Source of the DNA: UBA10438 sp964432155 | Lineage (GTDB): Bacteria; Bacteroidota; Ignavibacteria; Kapaibacteriales; Kapaibacteriaceae | DNA: 64,000 bases | Reading direction: 5' to 3' | Assembly: GCA_964432155.1 (NCBI GenBank) | Contig: CAYSMF010000005.1 | Location: 1 to 64,000 of the forward strand | Shown here: positions 35,609 to 45,677 of the stretch, piece after piece | Layout: each line of letters begins with the position of its first letter | How positions within the stretch are numbered: position 1 is the first letter of the stretch | Translations under genes and position numbers: made by a program | Notes under the pieces: model-generated | What the model was told of the DNA's origin: nothing | What the model saw: only the letters and a program-made list of their open reading frames with translations | Database searches by the model: none

Positions 35609-38482
35609 ATGGGCAAACCCATCACCCCTCGAATTGTCCACCTTCTATGCACGCTCGTCCTTCTTGTAGGGGGCATGCACGCATCCGACGATGTTGTTGC
35701 GGTGCGCATAGGACGATCGACATTCGATGTGCGTGCGTCGCATATCTACGTGCGTATGCGCTCGGCGCGTACACGCGAAGAGGCACAGCAGCTCCTCCCA
35801 CCACGATACGTTGTTGCCGAACCGTTGCTCGATGCAGCACGTTCGGTCCACTTTCCTTCATCAGCACAGCGTCGCGCGCCACAACCGGCAGACCCTACCA
35901 AGCAGCTGCTGTGGTCGAGCGAGGAACAACTCACGCGCACGTTTGCCGTAGAGATCACGAACATTACGCCACTGGCAGCTGTGCGAGAGCTGTCGACAAA
36001 GTTTCGTGAACACGTTGAGCTCGCCGAGCCATGGTACGTGATGCAGCCTCATGCGAAGAGGGTGCAGCCAAATGATCCGATGCAGAATGAGCAGCTCTAT
36101 TTGGCAACAATCTCGGCGCTTGCAGGCTGGGAGGCTTTTAGTGGCGACACCTCGGTCACGATCGGGATCAGCGATAACGGTGTAAGCCAAACACACGAAG
36201 ATCTGCGGGGTAATATCGCGCGTAACTGGAGCGAGATCCCTGGCAACGAAATCGACGACGATGGCAATGGCTATGTCGACGATGCGTTTGGCTACAACTT
36301 TGCGAGCGGAACTGATGGTACGCCACCAGGCGAAACCGCAAACAACGCAGCTGACGGACACGGAACAAAGGTCGCCGGACTTGCTGGCGCTGCCGCGAAT
36401 AACGGCGTGGGCATCACCGGTGTCGGTAATCGCTCGCGCTTCTTCCCGATGAAGGTGTCATCCAATGGTTCATCGTCGATCCTCTTCGGGTATCAGTCGC
36501 TGATCTATGCTGCGCAGCGCAAGTTCAGCGTCGTGAACACAAGCTGGGGTGTCGTCAAGCCTTTTTCAGCAATCGATCAGTCGGTGATTGACTACTGCCG
36601 AGCAAACAATGTGCTTGTTGTTGCCTCAGCCGGTAACCACGGCTCCGGTGCGAGTGGAGATGGATGGCGATACATCAACTATCCGTCAGGATACAATGGT
36701 GTGCTCGGTGTCGGCGAGACGGATAAGGATGATTACGTGCAATCATCGTCGGGACTTGGAGGCAATGCACACGTGATGGCTCCGGGTTCGCAGGCATACA
36801 CTACCGAGGCTGGTGGTGGCTACACAAGCTTTGTTGAGGGAACATCGTTCTCGTCGCCAATTGCCGCAGGTGTCGCCGCACTTGTCCGTGGGAAGTACCC
36901 ATCACTCACAACCGATCAGGTTATCGGTGTCCTTCGTCGCACATCGGATGATATCTCGGCGAAGAATAGCAACGTCGCAGCATATCTCCCTGGACGCGTC
37001 AACATGCAGCGCGCGCTCACAACAGATCCGATGAGTCTGGTGTCGTGCCGGATCGCATCCACACGCATCGTTGATCCCCTAACATCGCGCACGACAGCGC
37101 GGTATCGCTCTGGCGATTCCGTGTATTTGGTTGTGACGATTGCGAATGATCTACGGGCCATCACCGGTGGTGAGGTGCGTCTTCGTATCAGTGATGCGTT
37201 GGGTTGGAGCGTGCGTATTGCGCAGGAGAGCCTGCCGCTTGATGCAATGACTACAGGTGGACAACGCGAGGTGTCGTTTACGTTGTATCTGGATCAGCTC
37301 ACACTCGAGACGCCGTGCATTCTTGCTGTCGATATCGAGGTTGATGGTGAGCAAGATCGTGGGTTTGTTTACCTGCAGCCGCCATCCGCTATGACAACGT
37401 TCTCGAATGGCGTGATCGCCATCTCGATGGGCGACGATGGCGCAGTAGGGTACAATTCAGTGCTTGATGCAAAGCAAGGTGATGGTTTCGGTTGGCTCAC
37501 GCGTGGTTTCCAGTTGATGTCGCCGAGTGGTGCATTCATCACCGAGGGCAATGTGCGCTCGAGCACGGGATTCGCCGACGTCTCTCCGTATCGGTCTGAC
37601 TTCACTGCGTCGAAGGTGTTTGCTGCTCCACGTCCAGACGTGGGTGTGATGAATGATCCAGGTGCGGCATCACCGATTGGAATCGACGTTCAGCAAACCG
37701 TAAACTTCCCAGATCCACAGCAACCGATTGTCGTTCTGAAGGTCAAGCTGACGAATACATCGGGTCAGGACCGAACAGCAGTTGCCTCGGGATACTTCCT
37801 TGACTGGGACATCGGAAGCAACGCGATTAACAACACTGCACGACTTGCACCAGAGGCGATTCCTCAGACGCTCACTGGGCCCGGAGCTGCAGCAGAAGTG
37901 TTTACCCGCGAGGGTTTCGACGTTGCCATTTGCCATGCCGTAGTGTCGCAGTCTCCAGCTGGCATCGCACAGTCGGCGACGTTCCCGTATGCTCCATTTG
38001 TTGGTGATCAAGATGGATTCTCGGTCGCAGATCGTCTTCGTATGCTCTCAAGCGGCACAACGATGCAGGCGGCTAATCCAGGTGATCTCTGCAGTGTGAT
38101 TGGCATGAACTACCCCGGCGTACTTGCAAGTAGTTCATCGTACGAATACACAGTTGTGATTACCCTCGGCGCCACGGCTTCCGAAGCAACGTCACGCATG
38201 CGTGATGTACTACCAACTGCTGTATCTGTGCAGGAAGAGCTTGAGGTATCCTCAACACAACTACATCCGAATCCGGCACGCGACATTGTAACAGTAACAT
38301 CGCCAGAACCAATGGCATCGATCACGATCTTCGACGCAACAGGACGCGTGGTGTCGTATCATCGTGGTGATGGACAACCATCGCAGGTGCTATCCACGGC
38401 AAACCTTCCTTCGGGTGTGTATGTACTCTCGCTCCGCTCGACGACGTCGACAACAACATCGGTGCTCAACATCGTACGCTGA
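35609..38482 (+). CDS. Subtilisin-like (S8) serine protease with T9SS sorting domain, copy 1
   Basis: 957 aa, signal peptide about 1-25. Catalytic residues D189 (GISDNGVSQTHEDL), H251 (DGHGTKVAG), N343 (ASAGNHG, oxyanion hole) and S413 (EGTSFSSPIAAG). The calcium-loop-like EIDDDGNGYVDD lies at 214-225. After the protease (about 160-470) come beta-rich domains, and the end (HPNPARDIVTV to SVLNIVR) is a T9SS type A sorting domain. Probably a secreted or surface protease for protein degradation. Followed after 19 bp by a diverged paralogue. Confidence 0.93.
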   Translation: MGKPITPRIVHLLCTLVLLVGGMHASDDVVAVRIGRSTFDVRASHIYVRMRSARTREEAQQLLPPRYVVAEPLLDAARSVHFPSSAQRRAPQPADPTKQLLWSSEEQLTRTFAVEITNITPLAAVRELSTKFREHVELAEPWYVMQPHAKRVQPNDPMQNEQLYLATISALAGWEAFSGDTSVTIGISDNGVSQTHEDLRGNIARNWSEIPGNEIDDDGNGYVDDAFGYNFASGTDGTPPGETANNAADGHGTKVAGLAGAAANNGVGITGVGNRSRFFPMKVSSNGSSSILFGYQSLIYAAQRKFSVVNTSWGVVKPFSAIDQSVIDYCRANNVLVVASAGNHGSGASGDGWRYINYPSGYNGVLGVGETDKDDYVQSSSGLGGNAHVMAPGSQAYTTEAGGGYTSFVEGTSFSSPIAAGVAALVRGKYPSLTTDQVIGVLRRTSDDISAKNSNVAAYLPGRVNMQRALTTDPMSLVSCRIASTRIVDPLTSRTTARYRSGDSVYLVVTIANDLRAITGGEVRLRISDALGWSVRIAQESLPLDAMTTGGQREVSFTLYLDQLTLETPCILAVDIEVDGEQDRGFVYLQPPSAMTTFSNGVIAISMGDDGAVGYNSVLDAKQGDGFGWLTRGFQLMSPSGAFITEGNVRSSTGFADVSPYRSDFTASKVFAAPRPDVGVMNDPGAASPIGIDVQQTVNFPDPQQPIVVLKVKLTNTSGQDRTAVASGYFLDWDIGSNAINNTARLAPEAIPQTLTGPGAAAEVFTREGFDVAICHAVVSQSPAGIAQSATFPYAPFVGDQDGFSVADRLRMLSSGTTMQAANPGDLCSVIGMNYPGVLASSSSYEYTVVITLGATASEATSRMRDVLPTAVSVQEELEVSSTQLHPNPARDIVTVTSPEPMASITIFDATGRVVSYHRGDGQPSQVLSTANLPSGVYVLSLRSTTSTTTSVLNIVR

Positions 38483-38501
38483 GTTCTGTCGTTATGCTCG
38501 C

Positions 38502-41318
38502 ATGTTCGTGATCGGGTGTATCCTGATCATCTGTGGTGTGCCGCTCCACGCACAGCTTACCGTCCTACCAGCTGAACTCCCGCACCGTCCAGATCCTGTA
38601 ATTGCTGGACGTGCGAAGGTGCGTCTGACACCAGATGCAGCAATGAATGCTGATGCAGTTCTTGGAGCGCTTGGATTGCGCATCGAGCGCGTAGTTCTTC
38701 CTCGTGAGCAGTCACTGCGATGGAGCACAACACAGCAGCGCCAGCCCCGACCGTCGTCGTTGAACGAAGCGCTCGAGGTTGAGGAACGTCTCCTGCGTTC
38801 CTACGTTGTTGCCTGGGACGACCTACGGATTACTCCCGAGCGTATGGTGCAGCTATTGGAGACAGGATGCGGTCCGATCGAGTGTGCAGCACCATGGTGC
38901 GTTGCGCAACTCATGGGCGAACCCAACGATCCCCAGCGCGATCGACAGGCGATGCTTGGTGTGATCAAGGTGTTTGAAGCGTGGGACGTTGAGGATGGGT
39001 CTGATACAATCGTCATTGGCATCAGCGACAGCGGACTCATGCAGCCGCATGAGGATCTTACTGATGCGATTGCAGCGCGACGTGGCGAGATTCCTGATAA
39101 CGGGATTGATGATGACAACAACGGCTACGTTGATGATTACCGCGGATACAACTTCTGCGCTGAACTTGGCATGGGAACACCGGGCAACACGTGGCACCCA
39201 AACGACAGTCATGGCAGCGGCGTTGGTGGCATCGTCGGCGCAACTGTCAATAACTCCCTTGGCATTGCAGGTGTAGCCAACCAATGCAAGATCTTTCCGC
39301 TCCGTACCATGCCCGACAACATCCGCGGTATTGTGTACGGATACGAATCGCTCCTCTATTGCGCCGTCAACAACGTTGATGTGGTGAACTGCTCGTGGGG
39401 TAGTCAGTCACGCTCGTGCATTGATGCGGACGTGATTGCGTACACAATCGCGCGCGGGACGGCTGTGGTTGCAGCAGCAGGGAATCACGGATTACCGACG
39501 CCATTCTTCCCGGCGAGCTATCGCGGGGTGCTGGGTGTGGGCGTTGTGAATTCTCGTGATGACGTCATCGCGATGTCAGGACATGGTCCAACTGTTGACG
39601 TCATGGCCCCAGGACATGATACATGGACAACAGGCAATGACGGTGGGTACATGGGCTTTTGCTGCACGAGCGGCTCATCACCAATTGCAGCCGCAATTGT
39701 TGCGCTCGTTCGCTCGAAGCATCCTGAGCTGTCACCACTCGAAGCGTGTGCAGTAGTGCGTGAGTCTGTTGATCCTTCACCATGGTACTATGTTCCCTCG
39801 ACCATCGACACGATGCTCCTTCCGCGTGGACGTGTGAACGCGCTGCTCGCCGTGACAGCCGAACCATCGTCGATCATCTCGGTGGTGTACGACACCGTGC
39901 AACTGGCTGCGGCAAGTGGCGCACAGCGCTGGGGACTCGGGGATACATTGAACGTGACGCCATGGGTGATCAATGTGATGGGCGATTGGCGCATCACGAA
40001 CATGCGTGTGCATGCCGTGGTTGGTGCATCATCGGATGCTCTGCAGGTGCTCGAGACAGACATCCCAACCAATGTGCCACTCACACCGCAGCAACGCACT
40101 GCGCTACCTGCATTACGCATGCGTGTGACGCGTGCAACCGACGACGTCGCCTATGCGATTGTTGATCTCGAGGGTGAGCGCACCAGTGGTGGACAGATTG
40201 TGCGTCGGATTATCGTTCCGATTACACCCGCTCCGGCATTTGTCACGCTTGCCAACAGCGATGTGCGTGTGAGTATCGGTGATCATGGTCGTATTGGTAA
40301 TACGGATCTCGAACGCGGACAAGGTGATGGATTCACGTTCCGCCAATGGTGCGGTCAGCTCTACGAAGGTGCACTCATGATCACCGCCAACAATCGTGTG
40401 GTCGATGGTGCACGAGCACTGCGTGGACACAACGACCACTTTGTTGCGTCAAAGCCGTTCCTTGCGCCATACCCACAACGCGCAGTGCTTACTGATGCTG
40501 GAGCACCAGATAGTGTGCGTATCGGCGTTGAGGTTGAACTTAACGTCACACTCGATCCAGACGCAGCTGTGCTCGTGATCGATGCAACGCTGACCAACAC
40601 GAGCGACACTGCATTGCACAACTGCGGAATTGGATGGTTCTATGATTGGGATCTTGGCTCGCAGCCAGCGCGAAACCGAACATGGACGGATGCATTGAGT
40701 TGTTGGGTTGCGAGTACAGACCCGAGGAGTCCAGTTGTTGCACTCAACGTGTATGCATCGGTCTCGGATGCTGTGCCGGTGTTGAATAGTATCGACAACA
40801 CGACCACGTATAACGGCTTCTCACAAGCACGAAAGCAGTGGCTGCTCACGAGTCCTGTGCCGGTGACGTACGATAGCGTGAACGACGTAGCGGCCGTGGT
40901 TGGTATGCGATTTACTAATCCAATCATGCCTGGTCATCGACGCATGTTCCGTCACGTGATCACCATGGATACATCCATGCAGGGTGTGACCACGCTGATG
41001 AATAGAGGCACCTTCCCTGATCCTGCCGACAGCGTCTTTGCGGGCGAGCCCGGGAAGCCGTTTCCGATGCCAGCAACTGACTACGTCTATATCCCGTCGG
41101 GATCGATCACGGTATCACCAGCGACGTTTGCCGTGTATGATGCGCAAGGTCGTCGCGTTGAGGAGGTGACGTTTGAAACCGTTGCCGGTGGACAGATTCT
41201 TGTCGTCCTCAATGTCACCCGGCTTCCAGCAGGTGTCTATTACGTCTACTCTGTGAGCAACCTCACACTGAGCGGTGGAATTACGAGTCGTGCATGGCCC
41301 CTTGTGATTACGCGCTGA
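38502..41318 (+). CDS. Subtilisin-like (S8) serine protease with T9SS sorting domain, copy 2 (diverged)
   Basis: 938 aa from ATG 38502, where a clean signal peptide begins (MFVIGCILIICGVPLHAQ); longer in-frame starts overlap copy 1. Triad D176 (GISDSGLMQPHEDL), H237 (NDSHGSGVGG), N328 (AAGNHG), S390, but the usual GTS before the nucleophile reads CTS, and two cysteines (387-388) precede it. Cysteine-rich relative to copy 1, so disulfides may stabilise it. The same architecture follows: protease, beta-rich modules (GDHGRIGNTDLERGQGDGF resembles the copy 1 counterpart), and a C-terminal sorting-type domain. Tandem duplication with divergence; the substrate range may differ. Confidence 0.9.
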   Translation: MFVIGCILIICGVPLHAQLTVLPAELPHRPDPVIAGRAKVRLTPDAAMNADAVLGALGLRIERVVLPREQSLRWSTTQQRQPRPSSLNEALEVEERLLRSYVVAWDDLRITPERMVQLLETGCGPIECAAPWCVAQLMGEPNDPQRDRQAMLGVIKVFEAWDVEDGSDTIVIGISDSGLMQPHEDLTDAIAARRGEIPDNGIDDDNNGYVDDYRGYNFCAELGMGTPGNTWHPNDSHGSGVGGIVGATVNNSLGIAGVANQCKIFPLRTMPDNIRGIVYGYESLLYCAVNNVDVVNCSWGSQSRSCIDADVIAYTIARGTAVVAAAGNHGLPTPFFPASYRGVLGVGVVNSRDDVIAMSGHGPTVDVMAPGHDTWTTGNDGGYMGFCCTSGSSPIAAAIVALVRSKHPELSPLEACAVVRESVDPSPWYYVPSTIDTMLLPRGRVNALLAVTAEPSSIISVVYDTVQLAAASGAQRWGLGDTLNVTPWVINVMGDWRITNMRVHAVVGASSDALQVLETDIPTNVPLTPQQRTALPALRMRVTRATDDVAYAIVDLEGERTSGGQIVRRIIVPITPAPAFVTLANSDVRVSIGDHGRIGNTDLERGQGDGFTFRQWCGQLYEGALMITANNRVVDGARALRGHNDHFVASKPFLAPYPQRAVLTDAGAPDSVRIGVEVELNVTLDPDAAVLVIDATLTNTSDTALHNCGIGWFYDWDLGSQPARNRTWTDALSCWVASTDPRSPVVALNVYASVSDAVPVLNSIDNTTTYNGFSQARKQWLLTSPVPVTYDSVNDVAAVVGMRFTNPIMPGHRRMFRHVITMDTSMQGVTTLMNRGTFPDPADSVFAGEPGKPFPMPATDYVYIPSGSITVSPATFAVYDAQGRRVEEVTFETVAGGQILVVLNVTRLPAGVYYVYSVSNLTLSGGITSRAWPLVITR

Positions 41319-41345
41319 TCGAGCGTGTGACGTATCTTGTCGGTC

Positions 41346-42113
41346 ATGGATCTCGTACTCACATCAATCGCTGATGGCATTGGCACGATTGTCATGAATC
41401 GTGCTGATAAGCGTAACGCGCTTAGTGCCGAGCTCGTCTCGGAGCTGCATCAGGCATTCACGGCCTTGGGTGCCGACCCAGACGTCCGTGTGATCGTCCT
41501 CCGTGGTGAGGGTCCGGCCTTTTGTGCCGGGGCTGATCTCGCATACCTCCAACAGATCAGTCAGAACTCGCCACTCGAAAACCTTGCCGATTCGACTGAC
41601 CTCAAGGACATGTTCCAATCGATCGTCGGGTGCTCAAAGCCCGTGATCGGCATGGTGCATGGTGCGGCGATTGCCGGAGGATGCGGGCTAGCCACGGTGT
41701 GCGACATCGTCGTGGCTGGACGTGAGCGAGCGCTCTTTGGGTACTCCGAGGTGCGCATCGGCTTCATCCCGGCAATCGTGATGGTCTACCTCGTGCGCAA
41801 GATTGGCGACACGCAGGCACGGCGGTTGGTCCTAACAGCAGAGAACATAGGTGCGGAGGAAGCCCAGCGGTTGGGCCTTATCACGCACGTTGTTGATGAT
41901 GCCGAACTGGAGGCAACGACGATGTCGATCGCCAAGGCGATTGCCGCCAACAGTCCATCGGCCATGGCCATGAGCAAAATGATGCTCGAGTCAGTACACA
42001 GCATGTCGCTCGAGGCAGGGTTGCACTACGCAACCGTTATGAACGCACTTGCACGTCAGACAGACGACTGCAAGGCAGGGATCGCGAAGTTTCTCAACTC
42101 AGCAAAGGGATGA
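41346..42113 (+). CDS. Enoyl-CoA hydratase/isomerase family protein (methylglutaconyl-CoA hydratase-like)
   Basis: 255 aa crotonase fold. Oxyanion-hole segments AFCAGADLAYL and HGAAIAGGCGLATVCDI; the glutamate of YSEVRIGFIPAIV matches the catalytic glutamate of the family, while the position of the other usual glutamate is glycine (GGCGL). SEVRIGFIPA with branched VMVY following resembles hydratases of leucine breakdown, which is a tentative match. ATG 41346 lies 6 bases behind TATCTTG, a near-promoter-box sequence; an in-frame TTG nine bases upstream is less likely. Followed by an OmpA-like gene within 4 bases. Confidence 0.88.
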   Translation: MDLVLTSIADGIGTIVMNRADKRNALSAELVSELHQAFTALGADPDVRVIVLRGEGPAFCAGADLAYLQQISQNSPLENLADSTDLKDMFQSIVGCSKPVIGMVHGAAIAGGCGLATVCDIVVAGRERALFGYSEVRIGFIPAIVMVYLVRKIGDTQARRLVLTAENIGAEEAQRLGLITHVVDDAELEATTMSIAKAIAANSPSAMAMSKMMLESVHSMSLEAGLHYATVMNALARQTDDCKAGIAKFLNSAKG

Positions 42114-42117
42114 TCAC

Positions 42118-43002
42118 GTGGGAATGATTGCACGCATTCGCTCTCTGGTAGTTGTTGTTGCCGTAGGCTTGGCAGCTACCGCAGCAATGGCTCAGCAAGC
42201 CAACCTTAACCTCGAAGGTGTTATTCGTGACTCCGTCACGGGGAAGCCAATCGGTTGCAAGATGTTCATCTGGACGCCATCAGGGAAGCGCATTTCCATT
42301 TCGTCCAACAGCAAGGATGGTACCTACCTGCAGACCCTTTCGGAGTCAGGCCCCCACAAGCTCGCATGCACTGGGTACAACGTCTATCGCAAGGAAGTGA
42401 TCGTTGACATTCCGGTGTCACAAAAGTTCAAGGTCATCAAGCAGGATATCAACGTCCGCGAAGTTGTTGAGGGTACACAGGTTGCATCCGTTATGGGTGC
42501 CTTCGATCGCAATGCAGCTACCCTGACGCCGGCAGGTAAGGCTGCCGTTGATCAAGTGAGTGAATTGCTCCGAACGAACCAGGAAATGAATCTCGTCATT
42601 AGTGTCGCACCCGACGAGGATCAACTCAGCAAGGTCAAAGCGCAAATAGATGCTGACTATGCAAAGCAGGTTGAAGCCTGGAAGAAGGCCACGAAGAAGC
42701 TCAAGAAGGGTCAGACTGCTCCACCCGAGCCAGTACGTCCAGCCGATCCAGCGGATCCGAACACCGACCTTGTTGCCCAGCGTATTGCTACCGTCAAGGA
42801 GCTGACTAAGGCAGTGAAGATGGGTGATGTCCGTATTAGCTACGTTGTGACGCCTCTTGCCGCACCTGTTGCCGCACCGGTGGCCGCACCGGTGGCCGAT
42901 ACCAAGAAGAAGGGCAAGGCTCCTGCAGCAGCAAAGCCGACAGCCCCAGCACAGCCAACAATGGTCGTCTCGATCGGCAAAGTGAAGAAGCTGTACGAGT
43001 AA
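42118..43002 (+). CDS. Periplasmic protein with carboxypeptidase-regulatory-like and OmpA-like parts
   Basis: 294 aa; GTG at 42118 with AAAGGG about 8 bases before it, or ATG 42124 two codons later. Signal peptide (IARIRSLVVVVAVGLAATAAMAQQ). Residues about 30-100 form a CarboxypepD_reg-like beta domain (GVIRDSVTGKPIGCKMF). Residues about 125-175 are OmpA-like but diverged (FDRNAATLTPAGKAAVDQVSELL), then a charged helix and an Ala/Pro repeat (APVAAPVAAPVA) with KKKGK. Possibly peptidoglycan-associated; function unknown. An extended frame from 42049 overlaps the hydratase gene and is not used. Confidence 0.7.
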   Translation: MGMIARIRSLVVVVAVGLAATAAMAQQANLNLEGVIRDSVTGKPIGCKMFIWTPSGKRISISSNSKDGTYLQTLSESGPHKLACTGYNVYRKEVIVDIPVSQKFKVIKQDINVREVVEGTQVASVMGAFDRNAATLTPAGKAAVDQVSELLRTNQEMNLVISVAPDEDQLSKVKAQIDADYAKQVEAWKKATKKLKKGQTAPPEPVRPADPADPNTDLVAQRIATVKELTKAVKMGDVRISYVVTPLAAPVAAPVAAPVADTKKKGKAPAAAKPTAPAQPTMVVSIGKVKKLYE

Positions 43003-43149
43003 GCAGCACTCGATCTCAGGTATTCATGTGCATAATCTCCGCCCCCTCGGGCGCGAGGCGGGAGCTATATTTCCGTGCCGAAACGTAACAGAACTGCGCG
43101 CTGTACGTCGTAGGAAGGAATGTTCACCGTTCCCTAAGGAATACCTGCC

Positions 43150-45669
43150 ATGGAAGGCAACTTTTCCAACCGAGTACAAGATGTTATCCGCCTTAGTCGG
43201 GAGGAAGCACTGCGTCTCGGTCACGATTACATTGGTACCGAGCACCTGCTCTTGGGCATTATCCGCGAGGGTGAGGGCATCGGCATCAAGATTCTGCGCA
43301 ATCTCGGCGTTGAGCTTGGGAAGCTGAAGCGTGCTGTAGAGGACACAGTGCGTTCCATGAGCGGTCCACTCACGATCGGGAACATTCCGCTCACCAAGCA
43401 GGCCGAGAAGGTGCTGAAAATCACCTATCTCGAGGCGAAGCTGTACAAGTCCGATGTGATCGGCACGGAGCACTTGCTGCTGTCGTTGCTGCGCGACGAG
43501 GACAACATTGCGGCGCAGATCCTCGGGCAATTCTCGGTCAATTACGATGCCGTTCGCAAGGAGCTCGACGCCTATCTCAGCGGACGTCCAACATCTGGTC
43601 AGGCCCGCCCTGAAAAGGGGCTCCCAAGCGGTCGCACAAAGGCTGCTCCGGAGCGTGCGAAGACGCCGGTGCTTGACAATTTCGGACGTGATCTGACGAA
43701 GCTGGCGGTTGAAGGCAAGTTGGATCCGGTGATCGGACGTGACAAGGAAATTCAGCGCGTTGCTCAGGTGCTCTCCCGCCGCAAGAAGAACAACCCGGTT
43801 CTCATCGGAGAACCTGGTGTTGGCAAGACGGCCATCGTCGAGGGACTTGCGCTCCGCATTATTGATCGCAAAGTATCGCGCGTGTTGTTCGACAAGCGCA
43901 TTGTTACGTTGGATCTCGCAGCTCTCGTTGCTGGCACAAAGTACCGTGGTCAGTTCGAAGAGCGCATGAAGGCTGTGATGAACGAGCTTGAAAAAGCGAA
44001 GGATGTGATCCTGTTCATCGATGAGCTTCATACAATCGTTGGAGCAGGGGGCGCTTCGGGCTCACTGGATGCATCCAACATGTTCAAGCCTGCCTTGGCG
44101 CGGGGCGACATCCAATGTATCGGAGCCACGACGCTCGACGAGTACCGTCAGTTCATCGAAAAGGATGGCGCTCTCGATCGTCGATTCCAGAAGATCGTTG
44201 TAGATCCGCCGACAGCCGAAGAAGCAATGCAGATCCTCACCAACGTGAAGGAGCGCTACGAGCAGCATCACGGTGTTCGCTACACCGAAGAAGCTGTGCG
44301 TGCTTGCGTGTTGATGGCTGATCGCTATATCACTGACCGATTCCTACCAGACAAAGCGCTCGACGTGATGGATGAAGCTGGTGCACGCGTGCACCTCGGC
44401 AACATCAAGGTTCCGAAGGAAGTGCTTGAGCTGGAAGAGAAGATTGAAGAAGTACGCGTGCTGAAGAACTCGGTTGTGAAGTCGCAGAATTTCGAGGAAG
44501 CAGCACGTCTGCGCGATCTCGAGAAGAAGCACCAGACCGACCTCGAAGCCGCGAAAGAAGAATGGGAAAGCAAGTCGGGCGATGTTGTCTTTGACGTCAC
44601 GGAAGAAGACGTTGCTGATGTGATTGCGATGATGACGGGTATTCCTGTCAACCGCATTGCAGAAGGCGAGACAGCGAAGCTTCTCAAGATGGCGGAAGAA
44701 CTGCGCGGACAAGTGATTGGTCAGGACGAAGCCGTTGAGCACCTTGCTAAGGCTATTCGTCGTGCACGTGCAGGACTGAAGGATCCGAACCGTCCAATCG
44801 GTTCGTTCATGTTCCTTGGTCCAACAGGTGTTGGAAAGACCGAGCTTGCAAAGGCACTCGCACGCTACATGTTCGACAGCGAAGATGCGCTCATCCGCAT
44901 CGACATGTCGGAGTACATGGAGAAGTTCACCGTGTCGCGTCTTGTTGGCGCGCCTCCGGGATACGTTGGATATGAAGAGGGTGGACAGCTCACCGAGAAG
45001 GTTCGTCGTAAGCCGTATTCTATCGTGCTGCTCGACGAAATCGAAAAGGCACACCCTGATGTGTTCAACATCCTGCTGCAGGTGTTCGACGATGGACAGC
45101 TCACGGATGGACTTGGACGTCGTGTCGACTTCAAGAACACCATCATCATCATGACATCGAACGTCGGTATGCGTGATGTCAAGGCAGGTGGCCGTATCGG
45201 CTTCACTGCCGACACAGCAACTGATGACTACGACAACATGAAGAGCACCGTTGAAGAGACAATGAAGCGTCTCTTCAATCCGGAGTTCCTCAACCGAATC
45301 GACGAGTATGTGATCTTCCGTTCGCTGAAGAAGGAAGACATGTACAAGATCATCGATCTCCAGCTGAAGCGCGTTCTCAAGCGTTTGGCAGCAAAGAACA
45401 TCACACTCGATCTTGCCAAGTCGGCGAAGGAATTCCTTGCCGAGAAGGGCTTCGACGAAAAGTATGGTGCACGTCCGTTGCGCCGAACGTTGCAGCGCTT
45501 TGTCGAGGATCCGATCTCGGAAGAACTCCTCAAGGGGACGTTCACCGAGGGAGCATCGATCAAGGGCAAGCTCGACAAGAAGACGGGTACAGTGGTGTTT
45601 GCTCTTGCGAAGCCAAAGGGTGGCGACACTCTTGAAGAACACGAAGAGGCTGAAGCGCACGAAGACTAA
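43150..45669 (+). CDS. clpC: ATP-dependent Clp protease ATP-binding subunit ClpC
   Basis: AAA+ unfoldase that feeds ClpP. 839 aa. Clp-N repeats about 5-145, first Walker A GEPGVGKT and VAGTKYRGQFEERM, UVR-like coiled-coil (FEEAARLRDLEKKH) in the middle domain that marks ClpC rather than ClpA/B, second Walker A GPTGVGKT, and GYEEGGQLTEKVRR. The C-terminus ends in an acidic tail. The 147-bp spacer upstream holds TATATTTC near 43076 as a possible weak box and a CCTCG/CGAGG hairpin. First of a run with udg, ddl, pfkB and a secreted protein. Confidence 0.95.
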   Translation: MEGNFSNRVQDVIRLSREEALRLGHDYIGTEHLLLGIIREGEGIGIKILRNLGVELGKLKRAVEDTVRSMSGPLTIGNIPLTKQAEKVLKITYLEAKLYKSDVIGTEHLLLSLLRDEDNIAAQILGQFSVNYDAVRKELDAYLSGRPTSGQARPEKGLPSGRTKAAPERAKTPVLDNFGRDLTKLAVEGKLDPVIGRDKEIQRVAQVLSRRKKNNPVLIGEPGVGKTAIVEGLALRIIDRKVSRVLFDKRIVTLDLAALVAGTKYRGQFEERMKAVMNELEKAKDVILFIDELHTIVGAGGASGSLDASNMFKPALARGDIQCIGATTLDEYRQFIEKDGALDRRFQKIVVDPPTAEEAMQILTNVKERYEQHHGVRYTEEAVRACVLMADRYITDRFLPDKALDVMDEAGARVHLGNIKVPKEVLELEEKIEEVRVLKNSVVKSQNFEEAARLRDLEKKHQTDLEAAKEEWESKSGDVVFDVTEEDVADVIAMMTGIPVNRIAEGETAKLLKMAEELRGQVIGQDEAVEHLAKAIRRARAGLKDPNRPIGSFMFLGPTGVGKTELAKALARYMFDSEDALIRIDMSEYMEKFTVSRLVGAPPGYVGYEEGGQLTEKVRRKPYSIVLLDEIEKAHPDVFNILLQVFDDGQLTDGLGRRVDFKNTIIIMTSNVGMRDVKAGGRIGFTADTATDDYDNMKSTVEETMKRLFNPEFLNRIDEYVIFRSLKKEDMYKIIDLQLKRVLKRLAAKNITLDLAKSAKEFLAEKGFDEKYGARPLRRTLQRFVEDPISEELLKGTFTEGASIKGKLDKKTGTVVFALAKPKGGDTLEEHEEAEAHED

Positions 45670-45677
45670 CTAGAACT

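Noticed and set aside
43021..43080. Rho-independent terminator before clpC
   Set aside because: CCTCG/CGAGG hairpin has no T run after it.
44344..45660. 438-codon antisense frame across clpC
   Set aside because: High-GC codon-position shadow of a conserved gene; no recognisable domain.
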